The translations under genes and the position numbers were made by a program. Below are positions 1-5,108 of a stretch of 5,108 nt of DNA, piece by piece. The notes beneath the pieces are model-generated. The model did not search any database. It worked only from the letters and a program-made list of their open reading frames with translations, and was not told the origin of the DNA. Source of the stretch: Methanospirillum sp. (GTDB lineage Archaea > Halobacteriota > Methanomicrobia > Methanomicrobiales > Methanospirillaceae); assembly GCA_028695895.1 (NCBI GenBank), contig JAQVIE010000119.1, positions 1 to 5,108 on the forward strand, in the 5' to 3' direction. Position 1 is the first letter of the stretch. Every line of letters begins with the position of its first letter.

Positions 1-1
1 C

Positions 2-700
2 CGGCATGTCGGACTTGATGTTAACTCTTTTGCAGAGTCATGCGAAAGCCCGTTTATTAACCGGTTCAGGAGTCTTGCAGCAGAACTTAATTGTGTTCTT
101 ATTATCCCGTTTTGTGAAAAACATCCTGATAACAATATTTACAATAGTGCAGCGGTTATTGATGCTGATGGTTCACTTTTTCCCCCATACCATAAGATAC
201 ACATCCCCCAGGATCCGCTATTTTACGAGAAGGGATATTTTTATCCTGGTAATGAATACAAAGTTTTTAAGACAAGATATGCGAATATTGCCGTTCTAAT
301 CTGTTTTGATCAATGGTTTCCGGAAGCTGCAAGGTCTGTTGCCCTGATGGGTGCTGAAATTATATTTTACCATACTGCTATTGGTCATATAAGGGGTGAG
401 ATTCCTGGCGAAGGTGACTGGAAAGAGGCATGGCAGCTTATTCAGCGATCACATGCAATTGCGAACAGCGTTCCTGTGGCAGCAGTAAACCGGTGCGGAT
501 GGGAGGATGAACTGTTCTTTTTTGGCGGCTCATTTATCTGCGATGCCTTTGGGAAGATCCTGTCCTGTGCAGATGATGATGAGAAGATCCTGATTGCAGA
601 TATCTCTCTCTCCTTTGGCCTTGAAATACGGGAAGGATGGGGTTTTTTCAGGAACAGAAGACCGGATACTTACACTTCTCTTACAGTAACAAGGAGATCC
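2..700 (+). other. aguB: Amidase domain (N-carbamoylputrescine amidase, AguB-like), 5' truncated
   Basis: This is the nitrilase-fold part of the fusion. The catalytic Lys sits in PYHKIHIPQDP (codon 194-196). The nucleophilic Cys sits in VLICFDQWFPEAAR (codon 302-304). The stretch FYEKGYFYPGN matches the conserved Glu-containing segment between them. Downstream, GAEIIFYHTAIG, EAWQLIQRSHAIANSVPVAAVNR, FFGGSFICDAFG and the terminal FFRNRRPDTY are the usual signatures of carbamoylputrescine amidases rather than of generic omega-amidases or nitrilases. The C-D-Q-W-F-P-E-A type segment after the nucleophile is especially characteristic, here with Phe in place of the common Trp after Cys. The first catalytic Glu is not in the window. 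Next to an agmatine deiminase, the substrate assignment to N-carbamoylputrescine is strong. Confidence 0.93.
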
Positions 701-1747
701 ATGACAAAAACAGAATTCATAACTCCGGAGAACCAGGGGTACCATATGCCGGCTGAATGGGAACACCATGATGCAGTATGGCTGGCATGGCCCCACAATG
801 TTCTGACATTTCCACAACTTGAGGCAGTTGAAGAGACTTTTCTGGATATCCTCACTTCACTTAAATATGAGAAGGTTGAACTCCTCATTTCTGATCCATC
901 ATACAAAGAGAAGATACTCCATCTTATTTCATCCAGGGGCTTGGATGGTTCACATATCAGGTTTCATCATGTGGAATATTCAGATGTCTGGATAAGGGAT
1001 TATGGGCCGACATTTGTTGTTAATCGTGCCCTGCATGAGACATCTGCCGTTTTTTGGGAGTTTAATGCATGGGGAAACAAGTATGACGAACTCCTTTTTG
1101 ATGGCATAAGAATCAGGGAATTATTTCAAAAACCTGACTGGAGGATTTTTTCACCAGGTATTGTGCTGGAAGGCGGATCTATTGATTGTAATGGAAGGGG
1201 ATGTATCCTGACAACGAAACAGTGTCTTCTGAATCCGAACAGGAATCCGTATCTGACCCAGGATGATATTGAACAATATCTTTATACTTACCTTTGTGCG
1301 AAGAAGATCATCTGGTTAAACGAGGGTATTGCTGGAGATGATACTGACGGACATATCGATGATATAGCTCGATTTGTCAACCCGACAACTGTTGTCTGTG
1401 CCATTGAAGAAGATCCGGAGGACGATAATTACCTGCCACTACAGGAGAATTTTCATATTTTGTCAGGAGAGACCGACCAGGATGATAATCCCTTAACGGT
1501 AATTACAATTCCAATGCCTCGTCCGGTTCAGGATGAGTCGTACCGTTATCCGGCAAGTTATCTGAATTTTTATATTGGTAACGAGGTTGTGTTGGTCCCG
1601 GTTTTTGAAGATGAGAGTGATAAGAAGGCACTTGAAATACTAAGATCCCTGTTTCCCACCCGGCAGGTAAAAGGAATACCTGCAAGGGCCATGATAGAAG
1701 GGTTTGGAACGATTCATTGTGCAACACAGCAACAACCGTCTGCATGA
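2..1747 (+). CDS. Fused N-carbamoylputrescine amidase - agmatine deiminase (5' partial)
   Basis: A single stop-free frame runs from the left edge to TGA at 1745-1747, giving 581 visible residues. The N-terminal ~230 residues are a nitrilase-superfamily amidase (N-carbamoylputrescine to putrescine + CO2 + NH3). The C-terminal 348 residues are an agmatine deiminase (agmatine to N-carbamoylputrescine + NH3). Both are expected to be cytoplasmic, so one polypeptide would carry both steps from agmatine to putrescine, with the later step N-terminal. The junction is very short: the amidase's typical C-terminal RRPDTY (Tyr codon 671-673) is followed by only nine residues before Met at 701, where a normal AguA N-terminus begins. 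Roughly 55-60 residues of the amidase, including its first catalytic Glu, should lie upstream of the window (inferred from family length). Domain identities are very secure. Whether the fusion is the only product is uncertain, because an internal Shine-Dalgarno precedes codon 701. A lost stop codon from sequence error cannot be excluded. Confidence 0.9.
   Translation, partial: RHVGLDVNSFAESCESPFINRFRSLAAELNCVLIIPFCEKHPDNNIYNSAAVIDADGSLFPPYHKIHIPQDPLFYEKGYFYPGNEYKVFKTRYANIAVLICFDQWFPEAARSVALMGAEIIFYHTAIGHIRGEIPGEGDWKEAWQLIQRSHAIANSVPVAAVNRCGWEDELFFFGGSFICDAFGKILSCADDDEKILIADISLSFGLEIREGWGFFRNRRPDTYTSLTVTRRSMTKTEFITPENQGYHMPAEWEHHDAVWLAWPHNVLTFPQLEAVEETFLDILTSLKYEKVELLISDPSYKEKILHLISSRGLDGSHIRFHHVEYSDVWIRDYGPTFVVNRALHETSAVFWEFNAWGNKYDELLFDGIRIRELFQKPDWRIFSPGIVLEGGSIDCNGRGCILTTKQCLLNPNRNPYLTQDDIEQYLYTYLCAKKIIWLNEGIAGDDTDGHIDDIARFVNPTTVVCAIEEDPEDDNYLPLQENFHILSGETDQDDNPLTVITIPMPRPVQDESYRYPASYLNFYIGNEVVLVPVFEDESDKKALEILRSLFPTRQVKGIPARAMIEGFGTIHCATQQQPSA
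691..703 (+). promoter_or_regulatory. Internal Shine-Dalgarno and ATG inside the amidase-deiminase fusion
   Basis: AAGGAGATCC immediately precedes ATG at 701. AAGGAG can pair with the anti-Shine-Dalgarno at the 3' end of 16S rRNA, at a short but usable 4-base spacing. It is the clearest ribosome-binding site seen in the window. It sits where a separate aguA gene would start, within codons of the fused frame. It could be a relic of a former two-gene arrangement or a working internal initiation site. Confidence 0.55.
701..1747 (+). CDS. aguA: Agmatine deiminase: C-terminal domain of the fusion, possibly also a free product from an internal start
   Basis: From the Met at 701 this is 348 residues, the usual length of stand-alone agmatine deiminases (agmatine iminohydrolase, guanidino-modifying superfamily). 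Family motifs appear in order: MPAEWEHHDAVWLAWPHN, DVWIRDYGPTFVV, WEFNAWGNKYD, LEGGSIDCNGRG, LLNPNRNP, GIAGDDTDGHIDDIARFV with the catalytic His and acidic residues, PASYLNFYI, and GTIHCATQQQP. The last carries the nucleophilic Cys (codon 1718-1720, residue 340 from this start). All catalytic motifs are intact. The 15 residues before MPAEWE match the ordinary N-terminus of independent AguA proteins, and AAGGAG (691-696) lies 4 bases before the ATG. Translation from here is therefore plausible. However, the amidase frame also reads straight through this ATG without a stop, so a separate polypeptide is inference, while the domain identification is secure. Confidence 0.75.
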   Translation: MTKTEFITPENQGYHMPAEWEHHDAVWLAWPHNVLTFPQLEAVEETFLDILTSLKYEKVELLISDPSYKEKILHLISSRGLDGSHIRFHHVEYSDVWIRDYGPTFVVNRALHETSAVFWEFNAWGNKYDELLFDGIRIRELFQKPDWRIFSPGIVLEGGSIDCNGRGCILTTKQCLLNPNRNPYLTQDDIEQYLYTYLCAKKIIWLNEGIAGDDTDGHIDDIARFVNPTTVVCAIEEDPEDDNYLPLQENFHILSGETDQDDNPLTVITIPMPRPVQDESYRYPASYLNFYIGNEVVLVPVFEDESDKKALEILRSLFPTRQVKGIPARAMIEGFGTIHCATQQQPSA

Positions 1748-1766
1748 TGTATTTGTTTATGGAAAG

Positions 1767-1775
1767 TTTTTTTTT
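1767..1775 (+). terminator. T9 tract, candidate archaeal transcription terminator
   Basis: A run of nine T on the coding strand begins 19 bases after the stop of the amidase-deiminase gene and lies in the short gap before mscL. No hairpin precedes it. Archaeal RNA polymerase can terminate at T-runs without a stem, so this is a reasonable 3' end for the upstream transcript. It also means mscL may need its own promoter, or read-through. Confidence 0.4.
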
Positions 1776-1804
1776 GTTTACCTGTGGATGTATTTCTGAT
1801 CAAA

Positions 1805-2110
1805 ATGACAATGATATCCGAGTTTCTTGATTTTTTAAAAGAATATAAAGTGGTTACCCTTGCGATTGCATTTATCATAGGCGTTGCATCAACTGCCCTT
1901 GTAAAATCCTTTGTTGATAACCTGATAATGCCTTGTGTAAGTGTAATTACTCCATCCGGGAACTGGAAAGAGGCAGTCCTTACAATTGGTCCGATAAATC
2001 TTGGAATAGGGCCTTTTGCAGCAGAATGTATTAATTTTGTCATCATTGCCCTGGTTGTCTTTGTGATAGCCAAACATGTGATGAAGGAAGAAAAGGTTGA
2101 AAAGAAGTAA
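1805..2110 (+). CDS. mscL: Large-conductance mechanosensitive channel MscL (short archaeal form)
   Basis: This membrane channel opens under high membrane tension and releases solutes on osmotic downshock; MscL channels are homopentamers. The 101-residue protein has the family layout. A short amphipathic N-terminal helix (ISEFLDFLKEYK) leads into TM1 at about residues 16-43, ending in the conserved DNLIMP. A brief extracellular loop follows (about 44-72), then TM2 at about 73-92 (INFVIIALVVFVIAKHV) and a charged Lys/Glu tail. The cytoplasmic helical bundle of the longer bacterial proteins is essentially absent. A GTG at 1784 in the same frame would add seven residues. ATG 1805 is preferred because TGATC (1797-1801), which matches the distal part of the archaeal Shine-Dalgarno, lies 3 bases upstream, and MscL proteins normally begin just before this helix. 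ATG 1811 is also possible. The gene lies just after a T9 tract and 2 bases ahead of the next gene. Confidence 0.9.
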   Translation: MTMISEFLDFLKEYKVVTLAIAFIIGVASTALVKSFVDNLIMPCVSVITPSGNWKEAVLTIGPINLGIGPFAAECINFVIIALVVFVIAKHVMKEEKVEKK

Positions 2111-2112
2111 AA

Positions 2113-2634
2113 ATGTATGATCATGACTATGTTCCTGATGTCTGGTACATGATAGCAGGGAGAATCGCTCCCCCGTTCTGCTGTACAAAACTTTCACCTG
2201 CTCATCAGATTTTTAAAAAGGCCCTTTTTCATGTATCAAGGCAGGATGGAGACATTGATGAGGCAGTCAGGCTGCTCAGGGAAATTTTGTCTCATGTTCC
2301 TCCTGAGTGGATGGTATTTGAACAGGCAGGTCAGTTGCTAAATGTTATCGGATGGCGCAGTAAATATCATAAAGATTGGTTTGGTTCTGACAGAAAGGTA
2401 CGTTCCTTTAAACCTGGCAGATGCGGACCTCATGTTGCCCATGCTTATGCCCTGATGCAGGCTGCTAATGATGATGAGGCACTTGAACTGGCATACCGGA
2501 TAATTTCAGAAGGAGATCCTGGTTCAGATGATATTCAGATGGCAAGACTGGTCAGGGCTTCAATATATATCTGCCAGGGCAGTATTGATGAAGGTGAAGA
2601 TGAACTCAGAAAGATTATATCGTCTGAAACCTGA
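2113..2634 (+). CDS. Uncharacterised TPR-like helical protein
   Basis: I do not recognise a named family for this 173-residue soluble protein; no signal peptide or membrane segment is evident. Three stretches look like degenerate tetratricopeptide helical pairs: residues ~29-64 (with DIDEAVRLLREILSHVP), ~108-134 (ALMQAANDDEALELAYRII) and ~143-172 (ARLVRASIYICQGSIDEGE). The small-residue spacing and the 'DEA-L--A--I' pattern are typical of TPRs. The region between repeats 1 and 2 (~80-105) is basic and aromatic (WRSKYHKDWF). The N-terminus has a Cys pair (C23, C24). The start ATG lies 2 bases after the mscL stop, without a strong Shine-Dalgarno, so expression probably depends on translational coupling or a shared mRNA. 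An in-frame ATG at 2149 is an alternative start. TPR proteins usually mediate protein-protein contacts; no partner can be named. Confidence 0.8.
   Translation: MYDHDYVPDVWYMIAGRIAPPFCCTKLSPAHQIFKKALFHVSRQDGDIDEAVRLLREILSHVPPEWMVFEQAGQLLNVIGWRSKYHKDWFGSDRKVRSFKPGRCGPHVAHAYALMQAANDDEALELAYRIISEGDPGSDDIQMARLVRASIYICQGSIDEGEDELRKIISSET
2612..2620 (+). promoter_or_regulatory. Possible BRE/TATA element ahead of the NIF3 gene
   Basis: AGAAAGATTATAT, at the 3' end of the upstream TPR-like gene, resembles an A-rich BRE followed by a TATA-like box. With the usual 25-base spacing, transcription would begin near 2640-2645, about 30 bases before the NIF3 start. Such AT-rich matches are common by chance, so this is only a candidate. 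Confidence 0.25.
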
Positions 2635-2673
2635 ATTCAAAATCATTTTCTCCCTGCTCTACAATTTCATTAC

Positions 2674-3411
2674 ATGACATCCGCCTATCATCCATCAGCC
2701 TTTCAGTCAAGGGATGAGATCATAAATATTCTTGAAGATCAGGCACCTCCGGAGCTTGCAGAACCCTTTGATGCCGGAAAGATTGGGCTGGTTATTGAAG
2801 GAAAAGAGCGAATAGCAAAAGTCAGTACATGTCTTGATGTGACTTTTGACGTCGTGAGAAAAGCCATTGAAAACCGGACTGATCTCCTTATAGCCCATCA
2901 TACTCCTATCTGGACACCCCTTACTGCCATCGGAGGGGAGGATGCAAAGCTGTTCTCATTGATTCTTCATTCAGAGATGAATGTCTACGTGATGCACACA
3001 AACTGGGATCATGCACCTGGCGGGGTAAATGATATTCTTGCCGATATTCTGGGCATGACTGATAGGGAGAATATGTCGCTTGGCCTTGTTGGTTCATGCT
3101 CCTTTAAAGTGCATGAGATTGCACAGTTACTTGGGGCTCCCCTGCGTATCTGGGGTGAGGTGTCCGGGATACAAAGACTTGCCATTGCTGCCGGCTCCGG
3201 TTTTGACTCATCGTTAATAATGGAGGCTAAGTCACTTGAGGCTGATGCCTTCCTCTCCTCTGAGCTCAGGCATTCGGTATACCGCTCATCACCTCTTCCA
3301 CTTTTAGAGTCAACGCATTATGCCCTTGAATCTCCCTCAATGCGCGTTCTGGCTGAAAATCATGGATGGGAATACATCGAAGATATGCCGGTGCTGCATT
3401 CAGTTCCATGA
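2674..3411 (+). CDS. NIF3/YbgI-family dinuclear metal-centre protein
   Basis: This 245-residue protein belongs to the NIF3 family of oligomeric toroid proteins with a two-metal site, and it has the typical length. The conserved metal-ligand motifs are all present: LLIAHHTPIW (H75, H76), MHTNWDHAPGGVND (D112) and ESTHYALESPSM (H215, E219). The N-terminal APPELAEPFDAGKIGLVIEG corresponds to the family's APP-LAE-WDNVGL segment, but the usual Asn-Val is replaced and the spacing is altered. About ten extra residues precede the first family helix. The biochemical function of the family is unsettled: some members are labelled GTP cyclohydrolase I type 2 or described as metal-dependent hydrolases, so no reaction is assigned. 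No Shine-Dalgarno precedes ATG 2674, and no better in-frame start is visible. Its TGA overlaps the start of the SWIM gene as ATGA, indicating translational coupling. Confidence 0.92.
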   Translation: MTSAYHPSAFQSRDEIINILEDQAPPELAEPFDAGKIGLVIEGKERIAKVSTCLDVTFDVVRKAIENRTDLLIAHHTPIWTPLTAIGGEDAKLFSLILHSEMNVYVMHTNWDHAPGGVNDILADILGMTDRENMSLGLVGSCSFKVHEIAQLLGAPLRIWGEVSGIQRLAIAAGSGFDSSLIMEAKSLEADAFLSSELRHSVYRSSPLPLLESTHYALESPSMRVLAENHGWEYIEDMPVLHSVP

Positions 3412-3743
3412 CAAATCCCATCGACATTTTGTATGATACAAATATTCTTGATGAGCGGATGCGAAAGCGTATCTCCGGGTATTACCTGCACAGGGGAACA
3501 AAAGCCCTTGAAATCGTGGACCAGAATCGTGTAAAACGATACCGTGACTTCTTTGTTGTTGTCGGTGAAACAGGAGAGTATATTGTTGAAGGAGATTACT
3601 GTTCATGTGAGAATTTCCTTCGTCGGGGTAGTATCTGCGCCCATGTACTTGCAGTATATATTGCACGGGCAACAGGCAGATATGAACTGGTTGATCTCTG
3701 GTATTACCAGGATCTAAAAGAACAGTGTGTTAAACCCATATAG
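3408..3743 (+). CDS. Small stand-alone SWIM zinc-finger protein
   Basis: A 111-residue protein whose second half carries a SWIM motif, C-x-C-x9-C-x-H (C65, C67, C77, H79), in GDYCSCENFLRRGSICAH. The motif is followed by the usual helix, VLAVYIARATGRYE. The first half is basic (DERMRKR, NRVKRYRD) and includes a probable beta hairpin (DFFVVVGETGEYIVEG) leading into the finger, as in other SWIM domains. SWIM domains bind zinc and are thought to contact DNA or proteins; here there is no attached helicase, transposase or other catalytic domain. ATG 3408 is chosen because it overlaps the NIF3 stop (ATGA). An in-frame ATG at 3366 would add 14 residues lying wholly over the conserved NIF3 C-terminus and is less likely. 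The stop is TAG at 3741-3743. The order NIF3-SWIM-alaS suggests a shared transcript; the function is unknown. Confidence 0.85.
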   Translation: MTNPIDILYDTNILDERMRKRISGYYLHRGTKALEIVDQNRVKRYRDFFVVVGETGEYIVEGDYCSCENFLRRGSICAHVLAVYIARATGRYELVDLWYYQDLKEQCVKPI

Positions 3744-3745
3744 AA
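3736..3745 (+). promoter_or_regulatory. Weak TATA-like sequence before alaS
   Basis: CATATAGAA, preceded by TTAAAC, overlaps the SWIM stop codon about 40 bases before the alaS ATG. The spacing would give a start site near 3766 and a leader of about 15 bases. It is weak, and alaS could equally be transcribed from upstream with the NIF3 and SWIM genes. Confidence 0.18.
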
Positions 3746-3781
3746 TACAAACTGATATCTAAGGCATTACAGGCAATTTTC

Positions 3782-5108
3782 ATGATGGAAGATGAATACA
3801 TACTTGAATATTTTAAATCCGAAGATCTGACTCGCAATATTTGTACCTCGTGTGGAAAAGCGTTTTGGACTCGTGATCCTGACCGGAAGGTATGCGGGGA
3901 TGCTCCCTGTGAACCGTACCAGTTTATTGGAAATCCTATCTTCAGACCTCATACTGTGGATGAGATGCGGGAAGCTTACCTTTCTTTCTTTGAAAAGCAG
4001 GGTCATACACGGATTGACCGGTACCCGGTTGCTGCACGATGGCGTGATGATATCTATCTTACAATTGCATCGATCGCTGACTTTCAGCCATTTGTTACAA
4101 GTGGTGTGGTTCCCCCTCCGGCAAATCCTCTTACAATCTCCCAACCCTGCATCCGTCTCAATGATCTGGACTCAGTCGGCCGCTCCGGTCGTCATCTGAC
4201 CTGTTTTGAGATGATGGCACATCATGCGTTCAATTCAGATGACAGGGAAATCTACTGGAAAGATCGTACGGTCGAACTTTGTGACCAGCTCCTTACTTCT
4301 CTTGGTGCAGACAAGGAGATGATTACATATAAAGAGCATCCCTGGATTGGTGGAGGGAATGCAGGGCCAAGTGTTGAGGTTCTGATAGGAGGCCTTGAGG
4401 TTGCAACGCTTGTTTTCATGAGCCTTGGAAAGCAGAAGACTGACAAACCTCCTGTCAACCTTGAGGGAACTCCTTATTATCCCATGACACTCCGGATTGT
4501 TGACACCGGTTATGGACTGGAACGGTTTGTATGGGCATCACAGGGGTCCCCTACTATTTATGATGCAGTGTTTCCTGAGATGGTCAGCCATGTGATGCAG
4601 GAGGCAGGATTCGGGCACCGCCTCCATGATCCAGATTTTATACGCATTCTTGGAGAAAACGCAAAGTTTGCAGGCCTCATGGATATATCAGGGCAGAGGA
4701 TATATGAGCTCAGGCAGAAGGTAGCAGATAAGATCGGAATCCCAACTGATAAATTGGAAAAGATGATTGCACCGGTTGAAAGTGTGTATGCCATCGTTGA
4801 TCATACCAGATGTCTCTCTTACATGCTTGGTGATTGTATTGTTCCTTCAAATGCAAAGGACGGATACCTTGCAAGGCTGGTTCTTCGCCGGACATTAAGG
4901 ATGATGCGGGAGCTTTCACTGCCTGATGACAAACTTGGAGATCTGATTGAGCGACAGATGAAGATCATTGGTTTTTCAAAATTTGAACAGGATCCTGATG
5001 TGGTGATGGAGATTGTTGACCGTGAAGTTGACAAGTACCGGGTGACTATGGACCGTGGTGCCAGAACTGTGGAGCGACTTGCACAGACATACAAGAAGAA
5101 GTGTGAGA
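3782..5108 (+). CDS. alaS: Alanyl-tRNA synthetase, archaeal type (3' partial)
   Basis: This cytoplasmic class II synthetase charges tRNA-Ala with alanine. About 442 of the roughly 900 residues usual for archaeal AlaRS are present and the frame is open at the right edge. An archaeal-type N-terminal extension comes first, with cysteines C21, C24, C38 and C43 (CTSCGKAFW and CGDAPC) that could bind zinc, followed by YQFIGNPIFRPHTVDEMREA. The catalytic core follows: ISQPCIRLNDLDSVG with RHLTCFEMMAHHAF (motif 2 region, ~119-150), then RIVDTGYGLERFVWASQG (~238-255), which holds motif 3. The helical tRNA-recognition part includes YAIVDHTRCLSYMLGD and IVPSNAKDGYLARLVLRR. The editing and C-Ala domains lie beyond the window. 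Tandem ATGs at 3782 and 3785 are both possible starts; no strong Shine-Dalgarno is seen. It begins 38 bases after the SWIM gene. Confidence 0.97.
   Translation, partial: MMEDEYILEYFKSEDLTRNICTSCGKAFWTRDPDRKVCGDAPCEPYQFIGNPIFRPHTVDEMREAYLSFFEKQGHTRIDRYPVAARWRDDIYLTIASIADFQPFVTSGVVPPPANPLTISQPCIRLNDLDSVGRSGRHLTCFEMMAHHAFNSDDREIYWKDRTVELCDQLLTSLGADKEMITYKEHPWIGGGNAGPSVEVLIGGLEVATLVFMSLGKQKTDKPPVNLEGTPYYPMTLRIVDTGYGLERFVWASQGSPTIYDAVFPEMVSHVMQEAGFGHRLHDPDFIRILGENAKFAGLMDISGQRIYELRQKVADKIGIPTDKLEKMIAPVESVYAIVDHTRCLSYMLGDCIVPSNAKDGYLARLVLRRTLRMMRELSLPDDKLGDLIERQMKIIGFSKFEQDPDVVMEIVDREVDKYRVTMDRGARTVERLAQTYKKKCE

Noticed and set aside
6..299. 97-residue open frame in the third frame at the left edge
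   Set aside because: It overlaps the amidase frame, which reads through from position 2 with clear family motifs. The 97-residue product has no recognisable pattern.
240..347. Suspected frameshift or gene start at ATG 347 in the amidase
   Set aside because: Frame 2 has no stop from position 2 through 347, and conserved motifs including the catalytic Cys at 302-304 lie upstream of 347. ATG 347 is just an internal Met (in LMGAEIIFYH).
1714..2124. 136-residue antisense frame over mscL
   Set aside because: It is a shadow of the mscL frame, which has two membrane helices and the family DNLIMP motif; the antisense protein has no recognisable features.
3366..3407. Upstream ATG 3366 as the SWIM gene start
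   Set aside because: The added 14 residues lie entirely over the conserved NIF3 C-terminus, whereas ATG 3408 gives the classic ATGA coupling and leaves the SWIM domain intact.
3767..4144. Antisense and alternate-frame open frames over alaS, including 3852-4199 on the + strand
   Set aside because: The alaS frame carries all class II motifs over this stretch. The other frames lack family patterns and are by-products of its composition.
1..5108. Defence system, CRISPR array, mobile element or RNA gene
   Set aside because: No direct repeats with spacers, terminal inverted repeats, transposase or nuclease motifs, or tRNA-like cloverleaf were seen on either strand. The region looks like ordinary chromosomal metabolic and translation genes.

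Overview
The window most resembles a euryarchaeal methanogen of the Methanomicrobiales type, possibly close to Methanospirillum. This rests mainly on the alanyl-tRNA synthetase, which has the archaeal form with an N-terminal cysteine cluster (C-x2-C-x13-C-x4-C) ahead of the class II core. Supporting signs are a very short archaeal-style MscL, moderate GC content and T-tract rather than hairpin termination signals. The genus is inference only. All recognisable genes are on the + strand and tightly packed; no intergenic stretch exceeds about 60 bases. There are no tRNA/rRNA genes, CRISPR repeats, insertion sequences or phage genes.

Left part (1-1747): one uninterrupted reading frame, open at the window's left edge, encodes a nitrilase-family N-carbamoylputrescine amidase (AguB-like) followed directly by a complete agmatine deiminase (AguA-like). 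These are the two consecutive steps from agmatine to putrescine. No stop codon separates them, yet the AguA part begins at a family-typical Met (701) preceded by a good Shine-Dalgarno sequence. The locus therefore looks like a gene fusion that may also make free AguA from an internal start. This is the most notable feature of the window.

Middle (1748-2634): after a T9 tract that could terminate transcription comes a minimal mechanosensitive channel, mscL. Two bases after its stop begins an uncharacterised 173-residue, mostly helical, TPR-like protein. The pair is probably co-transcribed.

Right part (2635-5108): a NIF3/YbgI-family dinuclear-metal protein overlaps by ATGA with a small stand-alone SWIM zinc-finger protein. 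Forty bases further on, archaeal alaS starts and runs off the right edge after about 442 codons, before the editing domain. The three are plausibly one operon, but a functional link between NIF3, SWIM protein and AlaRS is not established.
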